A stretch of DNA of 64,000 bases. Origin: Axinella damicornis (Eukaryota > Porifera > Demospongiae > Axinellida > Axinellidae). Position numbers and translations under genes: made by a program. This document shows positions 11,833-39,298 of this stretch, piece after piece. Under the pieces are notes generated by a model. The model ran no database searches. It was not told where the DNA came from and saw only the letters and a list, made by a program, of their open reading frames with translations. The stretch covers positions 19,139,523-19,203,522 of the forward strand of contig OZ007507.1 of NCBI GenBank assembly GCA_963931865.1. The letters are read 5' to 3'. Position 1 is the first letter of the stretch; every line of letters starts with the position of its first letter.

Positions 11833-12309
11833 CTGTATATAATACAAAGAAAGCAGCAAACGTTAGAGTTAACAACTTCCACAGGCACAGCTGCAGCTAC
11901 ACGTATAAATCAGAAATGACAGTAAATTTCTGCTGGTGTGAAAGGACCTCTACAAGCTAGTAACAGTGCTATTTAGGCCTATCACTGCACCTTAATCGAC
12001 AGACGGGTTGATGCAGACGCAAAACAGTTGCATTGACACCAGAACGACTTCCAAAAGCTAGGTTTACATAGTCTTTTATCCTTTTTCTGCAGCGGAAGTT
12101 CAGAGGTGCATGTGATTTGCAGGTACTGGCCAGGAAGTGCGGATTCGCGGCCGGAAGTATTATGCCCGGAAGTACAAGTGCTGTTGGCGCCTCGCGATTT
12201 GCAGGCAGCAGCTGCATCGATACGCAAAGCAATGGTACTGCAAATTATGCTAATGCTCCCGACTGTCTGACCGATTTGCATCCAACCGACAGAGACGTTG
12301 TTGCATACG
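11833..12309. promoter_or_regulatory. Bidirectional promoter region with an ETS-site cluster
   Basis: The ETS gene (minus) and Na+/K+-ATPase gene (plus) diverge from this stretch of under 500 bases. Between 12093 and 12173 there are four GGAAGT cores: CGGAAGT (12093), AGGAAGTG (12132), CCGGAAGT (12151) and CCCGGAAGT (12165). Two match the optimal CCGGAAGT ETS consensus. The stretch is richer in CpG than its surroundings. No TATA box is evident. Transcription starts are not visible from sequence, so the exact limits are inferred. Confidence 0.6.
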
Positions 12310-28355
<16,046 letters not shown>

Positions 28356-28772
28356 TGGTCACATCATGGACCAACCTACTGGGTAGCTGTCACCTGTGCA
28401 AGGAAGTGTATTACTATCATCCATTGCTGTAATAGCTGTACAGCAGCATCAACGTATAATACACCAGCTGCTTGACTAGGTAGCTATGCAATACTATGAC
28501 TGTACTATATATAGCTCTCCGTATTTGTACCATGAACATGCTTCCTTTTCCTCTATGTACCAATATTAGAATTAAGCCCCACCTGGTGCTAACAATGGCT
28601 GCACATGTGCTGTGGTATACATCGTATGTACATCTTACTGCATACATTCGTGCGATATGTAGCTAGCAGAAAGTACTAGTCTAAGGAAGGGATGGGCGGG
28701 GCTGCTATAACCACCATTTGTCATGTGACCGGTCGATCCTCCACGTGGCCCAGCTGAAGTCCAAGCTGCAAG
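28356..28772 (+). promoter_or_regulatory. ATP1A 3' flank and TOMM70 promoter
   Basis: The 417 bases between the ATP1A stop and the TOMM70 start carry, near their right end, a GC box GGGCGGGGC (28694-28702), the near-palindrome GTCATGTGAC (28720-28729, an E-box or TFE/USF-type site) and the G-box palindrome CCACGTGG (28741-28748), all within 80 bases of the TOMM70 ATG. No canonical AATAAA for ATP1A was found here. Function is inferred from motif identity and position. Confidence 0.55.
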
Positions 28773-31700
28773 ATGAGTGATCGCATGCCGGGGAGAGGGC
28801 TGACCAAGTGGCAGCTCGCTCTGCTCATTGGAGTACCTCTAGGCCTGGCAGCGGCGGTGGCAACGGGCGGCGCGATCTACCTTCTTGCTAAGAGAAGGAA
28901 AAGGCGGTCGGCTGGTGATGGTCCTGCATCGGGAGTGCAGCCGGTGTCCACCGGCACTAAGCCTCAGACCGCGAGGAGCGAGGCGGGGGCTGCCAGTGCT
29001 AGCGGGGGAGCAGGAGCGGGCAAGGAAGAAACGAGCAAGAGCAGCAGTCAGGTAAGCATGATGGAAGGACGGAGTGCGCTTTAATTAGAGTTACGACTCG
29101 GCGTGCATGCATGCCATGCCGCCGACACGCTGCTTCCGGCTATTATATGCATGCTGTTGACTGCCGGCATGCCTGCGACTAGGCTGTGACCATGCTGCCA
29201 GTAATTAAACCTGTCACTTGGGCCAAATTTTTACTGTGTTTTTTGTGTTTGTATAAATTTGCGTGAAGCAAGCCATGCAACACAGTCACATCTGGGTGCT
29301 ATGCTATCCGGTGCTAGCCTCGTTCCCAGGCCGTTCCCACCGCTGGAATTTGAGTATGCAAATACGGTGGGGGAAGGCCTGGGAGATGTGATGACATCAG
29401 GTAGACAGATGGTAGACACACACGGAGTGGTGCCCAACCGTTATAATACCTGTTTCGCGTCGATCCATCCCCGGCGTTGTAAACAACGAACGGTATTGAT
29501 CATCCGCCTTGCGAGCGCTCTGACATCCAGCCTTTTGGACGGACGGTACAAGAAAGGGCATCAACATTCTCCATCGAGCACCGCCCTCCATGTGTCTACC
29601 ATATTGCATATATGTGTCTACCTGATGGCACCGCACATGACCAGATCTCCCAGGCCTTCCCCCGCCATATTTGCACACTGCAAGCGGTCAAATTCTGGCG
29701 GTGGGAATGGACTGGGAACGACCATGCCCTGATGAATATACAGTTGCACTATTGGCATTACACATTGGCACACATACACACAACACACACATATACATAA
29801 TCACACACGTACACACTCCTACATACATGTATGCACGCACACACAGTCAACCTTGGAGCAGGCCAGGGCCATTAAGCAGCAGGGCAATGACCTCTACAAA
29901 CAGCACAAGTTTGAAGAAGCCATAAAGTGCTACAAGGAGGCCATTCAAGTGTGTCCCGCCGAGAGGAAGGAGGACATTGCTATCTTCCACCAGAACCTGG
30001 CGGCTGTGTATGACATGCTGGTAAATAGCCACATTCCACGATCGTATTTCCACATTCCACGATCGTATTTATCCTTGTTCCATGCCCTACATGTAGCACT
30101 ATATCACGCTGACTTGTGATGTCATTCCGTGCCTTGGTGATGTCATTCCAAGCTGGTTCAGCCTCTTACGCTTTCATTCTGTACAAGTGTCCTGTGGAAT
30201 GCTAGTCTCCATCCTTGCCCTCCACCAACACTGCGAGTGATTCCCTGTTTGATTGTCTTCCTTTAGGCTTCAAAGACAACAGACGACGTCGACCGGAAAG
30301 TAAGTGCCCCTCCCTACCTCTTGATGTCTCTATTGAGGTCTTTGTTGCTGCACTGAGAAAGGGTATGGCCTAACGTTGAAGTTGTATAAGTCTTCATCTC
30401 GGTCAGATGCAAACATACAATGCCAAAACAACTCGAGTAGGTTGCAGACATATTCTGCGCATGTGACTAAGCGCTGCGCTGGAGCTGAAATAATTGTTTG
30501 TTTCCATTCCTAACCTCAACAGCTTTGTTCCCACGCCAATATGGCCTGGTATTACATAAAGTGCCAACGAGATGTGAAGCTACAGTTGGGGAGTTTGAAA
30601 TGTAGGAGTGCCTTGAAGACACTTCAGGTTGGGCTGCCATCCTGCGCGGCTGCTCCTTTAAGAGGCCCTACAGCTGAAGTTACCCAGGGGTTGAACGGGG
30701 TTGATGGCATCCATTCCACTAGAGCTTTCAAATGATGTCAATTTTTGTTGAGATACTAAAAGACTACCGAGAACACTTTTCAGTACTGTATAAATTCACG
30801 TAGGCACATGACCATGTCCATCCTCCTCGGAGAACACTTGTTCCAAGCCTTTTCAAGCTGAAAACCAGTGCTGCTCAGAGCTATATAGAACAATCGGATT
30901 GCATGCATGTCTGGAGTTCATTATTATTTTTGTCCCTTAGATGAGCCACCACCTGGCAGTAGTGGACAATTGCACACGGGCACTGGAGTTCAACCCTCGC
31001 TACATCAAGGCCCTCACGAGGAGACTGAAGGCCTACGAGAACTTAGGGAGAAAGAAGGACGCTCTGATGGGTGAGAACGTTGATCGGTAAAGTTTGGTCA
31101 CTTGGGTTTGCAAGCCAGCAATGCAATGGTGAAGCTCTGTGTGATTCTGGTTGCAGCTGATGGGTTCCCTTCTCAGACTTGCTCACACAATCTGAGAACT
31201 ACGTACTGGTATGGGCCAAGAAGTGGAATAGGACTCGAACGACATAGGGAATTTCGCTATAACTTACATGACTAATTGAGTACTAAAATTAATGGGAAGT
31301 TTGAAAATGCAACAACTTCAGTCGCGGCTTGACTCACAGTTCCTGTTTTGGCAGCGGAAAAGGTCCGGCAGACCCGGCTACTGCCGGACCAACGTTTACT
31401 GTATGGCGCTTGAGCTAGAACTGGCAGAGATCTCAGCCATCTTGTCGCGACTATGAGCGTGCACGAAGTAATGAATTGCACGTGTGCAGCATGCATGAAT
31501 TTTACCCGACAGCCTTAGTTCAGCCGATTGGTCAGCTAGTCATTAGGCCCCAAAGTGAAGTGAATTTAGAGATGATCTCTCACACATCACTTCTGAAGAA
31601 GCCAATGTCAGAAACAGACAAGGAGAATTATTGTCCTTACGCATCCGCAGTCCCACCCGACGAGCTGATTCAGCAGCTACTGCTTCAGCTCCCATTCCCA

Positions 31701-34700
31701 TTCTTCTGATTCAGTGTGCACGGATTATGAACCCCATTCCCAAGATCAGGTTTCGGGTTTGGGTTTAGGCCCTGTGTTATTGCTCACCTTGTTGCAGACG
31801 TCACCCGTGTGCTGTTGCTGGACGAGGACCAGGGGAAGGCACTCTCTCAAACCATTGCTCACCTGCTGAAGGATGTTGGGCAGGAACTGGCCACTGAGAA
31901 CTTCCCGGTGGGTAGGTGTGAGTTGGGACTGTGAATAGACGCCGCCCTTGAATAAACGCTGCCCTCGAATAGCCGCCGTACCAAAATAGAGAAACGCCAT
32001 GGTGTCTATTCGCAGAAATAGCAGAAATACGGTATGTGTGGGTGTGCACATCAAATATTCATTCATCTCTCCATTTTGCAGAAGCTCCCCCCTCTCCCTC
32101 CAACGAAGCACCTGGTCAGAACCTACCTCGATTCCTTCCTCTGGAGCGGTAAGCGCCAGCCACCAGGCTCACATACGAAACCCTGGAAGCCCGCAAATAC
32201 ATGTACTGTGTTAGAATAGTCCTCCTTTCAACAGATGATCTGTCAGAGAATAAGCTGAGGAAAATGTGGCTTAGTAGAGAAGTCAGCCCCCCTCCAGTCC
32301 AACCAGCTGCAGCGAATGACTCACATGATCAACAGCCAGCTGACCAATCTAATGCTGATGAGCTGTCACCTGACGAGCAGCAGACAGCTGACCAATCAGA
32401 AGCAGAGTCACATGACCAAACTGATCCTCTGCAAGGCTTCAGGGATCAGCCATTTGTCAATGCAGCTGCTCAGTTCCAGGACGGCAACTACATGGGGATC
32501 ATTGAGGTGCTCACAACAGCTGTAAACAAAGGTAGTGATGAGGCTCTGGAGTTACTGTTCCTGTCAAATTAGTGCCTCCTGTCTCTCCCTCCCTCTCCCC
32601 CTCTGTCCTTCCCTCTCCCCCTCTGTCCTTCCCTCTACCCCTCCGTCCTTCCCCCTCCCCTTCCATCCTCCCTCTCTCCCTCCGTCCTCCCTCTCCCCCT
32701 CCATCCTCCCTCTCCCCCTCCATCCTCCCTCACCCCTTCCGTCCTCCCTCTCCCCCTCCGTCCTCCCTCTCCCCCTCTGTCCTTCCCTCTCCCCCTCGGT
32801 CCTTCCCCCTCCCCTTCCATCCTCCCTCTCCCCCTCCGTCCTCCCTCTCCCCCTCCGTCCTCCCTCTCCCCCTCCGTCCTTTCCCCTCCCCTTCCATCCT
32901 CCCTCTCCCCCTCCGTCCTCCGTCCTTCCTTCTCCCCCATCCTTCCCTCCCTCTCCGTCCCTCCCTCTTCCCACTGTCCTCCCCCTTTGTCTCATCCCCT
33001 CTCTCCCTCCTCCTCCTTATCCTACCTTTCCATCCCTCCCCTGCATATTCTTCCCTCTCCCATCCTCTCCTTTCTCTCTCCCCCTTGGTTTTGTCCCTTC
33101 CTCCCCTCTCCTCTCCCCCCTCCCTTTCGTCTCTTTCTCACCTCTCCTCTCCCCACTCCCCTCCCTCTCTTCTCCCCTCTTTCCCGTCCTCCCTCCTCCT
33201 CCCTCAAGGTCATGCAATGTTTGTTCCTCGCGCTCTGTTGCTGAGGGGAACAATGTATGCTCTGTGGAGACAAGATGATGAAGCTTTGAAAGATCTTCAA
33301 GATGTAATCAACACACAGGATTTACGAAAGGAGGTGTGTGCACAAAGATTGTCTGTGTGTGTGTGTGTGTGTGCCTTTGTGTGTGTGTGTGTGTGTGTGT
33401 GCATGTGGAGTGGTTTTGTTACAGGTCATGTCCCTTTCAACATCTTCGTGCAGCATTGATTCTGCGTACAAAGTAGCTAGAGGCTTGTATGTAGAGTACA
33501 CAGGCTCACAGTACTACACCACCCCCACTGGTGTTGAGCTTTGACCTTTATCCTTATTGTCAATCATTGTCCATTGTGTGCTGTGCATGTATTCTTTTAT
33601 TACCATTAAATCTCGGGTGGATACCCCAGGTGCAGGTAGGCCCTATGGGGATGCCTGGTCGCAATAGGGGTTGTACGGTGCCCCTTTAGAGGAACGTACC
33701 CAGACTACCATGCTGCTTCTCTCCCCTGTAGATGTATGTCAATGCACTGCTAAAGAAGGCAGGGATATTTGCTGGACAGTTTCAGATGGAAAAGTGCAAG
33801 ACTTGCTTTGAAAAAGCCCTCGCCATTGACCCAAACTGTACCGACATTTTCATCCACAGAGCTAGGGTAAGAAACAACCGTACCCCCATCATGAAGTCAC
33901 CACACCCTCCAGACTCTGTCTCCCTCTCCTCTCTTCCCTGTCTCTATTTCCCCTTGCTCCTTCCCTCTCTCTCCCTTCCTTCCCGTCCATCCGTCTCCCC
34001 TTCCTTTTCCTTTCCACTCTTTCATCTCCCTCCATTCCTTTGCCTCCTCCCCCCACCCCCAACCACCTCTCTCCTCCCTCCTTCCACTCAGGTTGGTCTG
34101 GAGGCTGAGGACCCTCAGAGGCTAGCTATTGTTGTAGAGGATCTTGAGAAGGCCGTCAAGATGGCCCCCACCTCTCCCTATGCCAGCTATAGCCTGGCAT
34201 CTACCTTCCACCGCATCGCAGGAATGCATCAGTCCATGCAGATGCTGGAGTCAGCGCGACAGAAGTTTGAGGACGCTGTGAAGAAGTTCCCGAATTATGT
34301 AGACGGATTGGTTCTCTACGCCTTGGTGAGAGAGAGAGTCTGTGTGTGTGTTTGCATGCACGCGCATTGTGCATGCGTGTGTGCATGTGCTTGTGAATGT
34401 GTGTATGTGTGTGCATGTATGCATGTGGGTGTGAGTGTGAAGATATAATGGTGTATGACCATTCAACTCTGATCCTTGATCTCACCAGTTTCTTCAAGAC
34501 CTGAGTGATTTCCAGAAAGCTGAGGAAGTATTGAACAAAGCAGTCACACTGGAACCAGATAACCCCCTCGCACACTTCTCCCTTGGGTGGGCACGTAAAC
34601 TACACACGTGCACACACACAGCATACCCACATGCAAATACATTCCTATCCCCCTCCCTCCCCTCCCCTCCCTCCCTCCCTCCCTCCCTCCCTCCCTCCCT

Positions 34701-35096
34701 CCCTCCCTCCCTCCCTCCCTCCCTCTCCCTCCCTTCCCCCCCCCCTCCAGTCTCCTGAGCCTGGTGTATCGTCAGGACATTGAGAAGGCCATCTCTGCAA
34801 TGGATAGTGCTATATCTGTGGACGATAGCTGTGTGCAAGCCTATGACACTCTTGCCTCTCTTGAACTTCAGAGGTGAGCGTGGCAGTCATGTGATGAGGT
34901 CACATGATATCAACAGATAACGTTTCTCCCTGCTCTTATCCGCTTGACTACATTTCTAGCCTTGCTGTCCACCCTGTCCTCCATGCCGCCTTTCTTCCCT
35001 TCCGTTATACACTCTCGTCCCTCCATTCTCTCTTCCCGCTCTCTAATAAGAGGTTATTCATGAGAGAGGAAAGACAGAGAGAGGGGGGAAGGGAAG

Positions 35097-35134
<38 letters not shown>

Positions 35135-35362
35135 GAGAGAGAAAGCTCCTTTACTGATTTAACTCTGTGTCTGTTAGGGGGGAATGCAGCTCGTGCCATG
35201 GACCTGTATGACAAGGGCGTGCAGTTCTCTCGGTCCATGGTTGAAATGTCCCAAGCATACGTTGCCAAGGAGATTGTGTCTGCTCAAGAACAAGCATGCC
35301 GGGAGTATGGAATCTCTCCAAGTGAACTGGCCAACAAGTCGTTTCCAGGGGTCCTATCATAG
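28773..35362 (+). CDS. TOMM70: Mitochondrial import receptor TOM70
   Basis: Outer-membrane TPR receptor that takes Hsp70/Hsp90-bound preproteins to the TOM pore. Exons: 28773-29051, 29847-30020, 30267-30299, 30941-31070, 31798-31907, 32082-32148, 32235-32531, 33209-33333, 33732-33866, 34092-34325, 34489-34586, 34751-34873 and 35178-35362. Near the N-terminus WQLALLIGVPLGLAAAVATG is the membrane anchor, followed by the basic KRRKRRS and a Gly/Ala/Ser linker. TPR repeats begin at ARAIKQQGNDLYKQHKFEEA (the clamp that binds Hsp C-termini) and continue to KALAIDPNCTDIFIHRAR and LNKAVTLEPDNPLAHFSLG. Length is about 662 residues (human 608), with an extra acidic Gln/Asp-rich insert in exon 7. All joins are in frame except the last, where the acceptor TTAG is followed by one G too many. 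Confidence 0.93.
29315..29722. mobile_element. TAGCCTCG-family element, about 400 bp
   Basis: The left end TAGCCTCGTTCCCAGGCC is followed by a subterminal block (GGAAGGCCTGGGAGATGTGA, CATCAGGTAGACA) that is inverted at the right (TGTCTACCTGATG, CAGATCTCCCAGGCCTTCCC), ending near CTGGGAACGA. It lies in TOMM70 intron 1. A partial relative of the right arm is at 54916-55026. Confidence 0.6.
32572..33208 (+). repeat. CCCTCTCCCCCTCCGTCCTC minisatellite filling TOMM70 intron 7
   Basis: Almost the whole intron after the donor region is a pyrimidine minisatellite on the coding strand (CCTCCCTCTCCCCCTCCGT units), ending directly at the acceptor CCTCAAG of exon 33209. Long open frames here are low-complexity artefacts. 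Confidence 0.9.
34660..34750 (+). repeat. (CCCT)n tract against the acceptor of TOMM70 exon 12
   Basis: CCCT repeats and a C9 run lead directly into CCAG at 34747-34750. Coding-strand pyrimidine. Confidence 0.85.
35099..35133. repeat. G35 homopolymer in TOMM70 intron 12
   Basis: A G run on the coding strand 45-80 bases before the last exon. This is the opposite strand bias to the other TOMM70 introns. It may form a G-quadruplex in DNA or pre-mRNA. Confidence 0.8.
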
Positions 35363-35927
35363 ACAGATATTTAGGGAGCAGTTTCCATTGTACTCGCATA
35401 ATCATTGAATATTTTTTGTGTGTTGTTGTTAGATAATGAATGGCCATCTCATACTGGAAGCCCAGCAGCTGCAGGAGCAAGTGCCCACCCAATTAAGTTT
35501 CAGTAGGAGTGCAATGACATAATTATTGCTAGTAGTGCCCTCCTCTTGCATATGATGCTGACACCGGTCAGCTGGAAACTGCATGCTACATGTAGCGTGT
35601 AACAAATGACTTGAGTTGACTAGAATTCCCTTCAGGATAATAAGCAATAGCTAGCACCAAACGAAATTTGACTTGTACTGGCATTTTGGACAGTTGTTAA
35701 CATGCACGTAACGAACCATCAATAATAGGAGCAGTTCATAGAGGCACACTTAATTTGGTGTCTTGAAACTATCTTGCAATTGGGGAGAAAGCCAGTTGAG
35801 GCCTTCTGTACTGTGCCATGTCCAGCAACTTCGGTACCAGTCGAAATTGTAGCAGGAAACATTGCAAGATAGGTGCCAACTGCACTACTGTAACTATATT
35901 GATTTGAACAAGGAATCTTACCGTGGA

Positions 35928-35933
35928 AATAAA
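35928..35933 (+). terminator. Candidate TOMM70 polyadenylation signal
   Basis: AATAAA lies about 565 bases past the TOMM70 stop and is the first canonical hexamer noticed there. The intervening 3' flank shows no other gene. The cleavage site itself is not visible. Confidence 0.35.
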
Positions 35934-36649
35934 TAATTGTCAACACATGTACAGGAGCAATGCGAAGCCGGACTCTGTGTAAGGCCCAGGCCCTTGCAAC
36001 CTGGCCTTTAGAAACATCCCAGTTCTACATGGTGGAGGGTGTGTGCAGAAGCTGACCAAGGGGCATAGATGAGCTACTCGATTCACTTGGAGAGAAAAAG
36101 GCTAGCTAAAAGGAAAGAAACATCCAAGCCTACAATTCATAGCTATAGCAACTATTTAAAGCAAGGGGGAGCATATGCCAAACACTGCATGTTTGATTCA
36201 CATGGAGAGGAAAAAAGGGGCAAAAAGCTATCCAGTAAAAAATTTCAAAGAAGAGCCTAGCTATAATATTATAGGCCTAGTCCTATTAACTTCAGTAGTC
36301 TAGGCTTTCCTCCATGAGCAAGAAAAAAGAAAAAAAGGAAAAAAGAAAAAAGGAAAAAAAACAACCTAGCAACAACCCACCCCTCCGTGACAGGTCGAAC
36401 ACCGAAGTGTAAACCTCAGGAGCGCTGGATAGGCGACGGTGACTGGAATCACAGGGGGCTAACCTGCTTTCAACCAGAACACCTTTCTTTAGCTTCGGTG
36501 GTCAGATGGGAACCGGCGTACTCAAGCTGCTAGGCGGGGAAGTCAGGAACCGGTGTGTACGGAGTGGCCCAGACTCGTACTCGGTTATTGGGGAGGCATT
36601 TGAACACTCAACCCCCAGGCTGCAAAGCAAGTGCTTAGCGAGTGTGCCA
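35934..36649. other. TOMM70 to TBRG1-like intergenic region
   Basis: Unique, partly A-rich sequence (AAAAAGGAAAAAAG runs at 36325-36361), then a segment (about 36390-36656) resembling a SINE, with a tRNA-like stretch on the minus strand at 36590-36656. No coding exon is recognised. Confidence 0.5.
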
Positions 36650-36656
36650 TCCCGAC
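36590..36656 (-). repeat. tRNA-like SINE segment
   Basis: The minus strand reads GTCGGGATGGCACACTCGCT, then a Cys/Ala-tRNA-like arm, then TGTTCAAATGCC resembling a B box. It stands next to the TBRG1-like promoter. Confidence 0.4.
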
Positions 36657-36790
36657 TTCCCGCCAAAACTTGGTACAAATTCAGTATTTAACGGTGAAAC
36701 CGGATGTACCTGTTGCGCATGCGCGCCGACTTCCCGCCAAATATTTTTATAGCGAAATTTGTGAGTAATTTTGAAATTCGTGTTGCAGAT
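36650..36790 (+). promoter_or_regulatory. Promoter of the TBRG1-like gene: NRF1 and E2F-type motifs
   Basis: The NRF1-type palindrome GCGCATGCGC is at 36715-36724. TTCCCGCC, the classical E2F core, occurs twice inside a 15-base direct repeat (CGACTTCCCGCCAAA at 36653-36667 and 36727-36741). This sits directly before the chosen ATG (36791). The arrangement argues that the upstream in-frame ATG at 36704 is in promoter or leader DNA. Cell-cycle control through E2F is an inference from the motifs only. Confidence 0.5.
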
Positions 36791-37381
36791 ATGGAGGAAG
36801 ATATGTTTATGGAGTCTTTGGAAAGCCATGATGCAAAGCAGGAAGACGGTGCGGGTGACAAATCGAGCGCCATGACGTGGCTGCAGGCAGCAGAGCATGT
36901 GCTGATGGAAGAGGGCCCTGAGCTACACATCCGTGACCTCACCAGCAGGATCATGGAGCTGGGTATGGTCAACTCGAGTTGTACCACGAGCTTGGAAACG
37001 CTGCTCTACCGTCAAACTTCCAAAGCGAGCTCCAAATTTTTCAGGGTGGCTGGAAAATCCGGCTGCTTTGGACTGAGAGGAATGGGAAGTGATTTAGAGA
37101 AGCCGACGGTTGTCCTTCCGTCTGAAAGACCCTTGGTAGCTGGAGTTGCCTTGCATGAAAGTAGTGAGCATGGAGTGGAATGTGAGCCAAAGGTGTTTTT
37201 CAAGAGGAAACGGAAGCATTCGTACCATTCCTCTGATTCGTCCAGCTCCTATAGCTCTGAAGAAGAAGATGATGAAGAAGAGGAAGATGAGTCGAGCTCA
37301 GACATGGATGGGGAGGAGGGAGAGATAGTGTACCGCAAGAGGTACAACTTCCTTCTGAAGATGGCTAAAACCATGATTTAT
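36791..37381 (+). CDS. TBRG1: Exon 1 of the TBRG1-like gene, encoding the HARE-HTH domain
   Basis: A single uninterrupted 591-base exon encodes both the HARE-HTH module and the start of the TBRG1-conserved block (GEIVYRKRYNFLLKMAKTMI) before donor TTTAT/GTGAGT. The two modules are therefore joined within one exon and not by an uncertain splice. HARE-HTH domains are predicted DNA-binding modules found in chromatin proteins (ASXL1-3), restriction systems and RNA polymerase delta subunits. Confidence 0.85.
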
Positions 37382-39133
37382 GTGAGTGGCTGACAAACCT
37401 GGTGTATATACATTCGTTTGTCCACTCTAGAATCCCAACTTCCATACCACATTTCCCTTTAATATTAGTACTTTGTCTGTAGGGAGGTCATAACCCTATC
37501 CAGTGTGTTGCCCTGCAATTGATTGTAATCCACAGCAACCAACGTCAGCAGGACGTGGGCTTCATAAGAACTCTTGATGATATCTCTCCTCCTCTCTTCC
37601 CTCTCCTACCGCCTCCTCTTCCGTCTCTTCCTCCTCCTAATCCCCTTCTCTCCTTCGCTCTACTACCTCCTCACTCTCTTCCCTCCCTCCCTCCTCTCCC
37701 TTCCCTCTCCTCCTCCCCTTCCTCCTCCTTCCTCCAGGAAAATGCTGCCATGGCTGAGCAACTCTCTCTCATTGAGGAGAAGATATCACAAGCGGAGGCA
37801 GAGAAAAGGTCTTACTGGGAACAGCCCATTTTTAACCATCATTGCCGAATGTAATCCTTTCTCCCAAACATGTAGACGGTTAGTTAAAATCCAGTGATAT
37901 ATTGCTGTGGTTAACCGAAAAGGAAAAGAATTTCTGTACGGCATGTTTTATTCTGGAACTAAAAATTAATTTTAGTTGATTGCTTTAGGTAAATACTTCA
38001 GTAATAACTACCTATTAGCCTACACCTCATGGACATTTCAGACTCTGACTGTATCCAGCAGTTAGGCGGCTAGCTTATGGTTCTCCCCAAATTCACACGC
38101 ATGGAATTAAAACGAAACCGTTCTCCTGGTAGGTAATTCACTTTTCAAAATGGCATGTGTGTTCACAGACTCACCATGGTTGAGCGATTTTGCCTTTTCG
38201 TTGGCACTGTGAGTGATAACCCCTTTCTGTTCTCAGGTTTCTCCTTCAGAAGCTGATGCTGTTTGAGAAGAAGGGGCGCCAGGCAGCCTCCTCCAAAACA
38301 CACTCTGCTGCCAAGAAACAAGGCAGAGACCGTCCTGACCCTTCCAACCACCCTCCCAAAGTTTCCTCCCCGCCTCCACCTCCTCCTCCCCCTCCTCCTC
38401 CTCCCCCTCCCCCTCCCCCTGCTCTCATCCATATTTCATCTCAGAAGAATGTTTCACCAAAAATCACAGTGACAGTTGTAGACAGTACAGCCGCACCGCA
38501 ACCAAATGCAGGCTCAGCTACTGGTGCCATCCTGACCGGAAATGCCGTTAAAAATTCGGGAGTGGAAGGGTTAAATAATCTGAGCTTGGACGTATTGGGA
38601 GGGTTAACCACACCCTCTAATGTACAGACTCGTCCCATCAGTACCGAGAGTTCTCTGAGCACCAGCTCTGGTGACAGCGAGGAAGAGGGGATTGTTGCCG
38701 AAGAACGCAGTCCAAAGGTTGTGTCAACCGGCAAGAAAGTGAAAAGCCCAAAAGGGCAAAAGGCAGGAGGCGCACAGACAGCAAAGGAAGGAGCTGTTGA
38801 ATGTATGTGTGGGTGTGAACAGTGGGTGGGTGGGTGTGTTGGTGTCTGTGTGTGGATGGGTGGGTGTGTGGGTAGATGTGTTCACCTTTCACCTTTGGAT
38901 ATTATTTTTTGTCCAGCTGGCAAGACCAAGCGGAGCAGCAAGGTGCGTCGCTTGCATCCCATCCCTCTCAAAGAAGATGGTGAGAGACGTGAAGAGTACA
39001 TTGTGTCAGACCTACAGTGTACCATCATGTCATTTCTCTTTATGACCTCATCTAGCCTCGTACCCAGGCCCCGCCGGCTGGTGGGTGGGGCCTGGGTACG
39101 AGGCTAAACCTCATACTCACACACATGCACATG

Positions 39134-39201
<68 letters not shown>

Positions 39202-39231
39202 CACACACGTGCACACACACACACGCACACA

Positions 39232-39298
<67 letters not shown>

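Noticed and set aside
32535..33459. Long Pro/Ser/Leu and Gly/Arg/Glu open frames
   Set aside because: They lie over the TOMM70 intron 7 minisatellite; real exons 32235-32531 and 33209-33333 flank it in other contexts.
36704..36790. Upstream in-frame ATG for the TBRG1-like protein
   Set aside because: It falls among NRF1 and E2F promoter motifs, and the added residues do not resemble any family; ATG at 36791 precedes the acidic leader and HARE-HTH domain.
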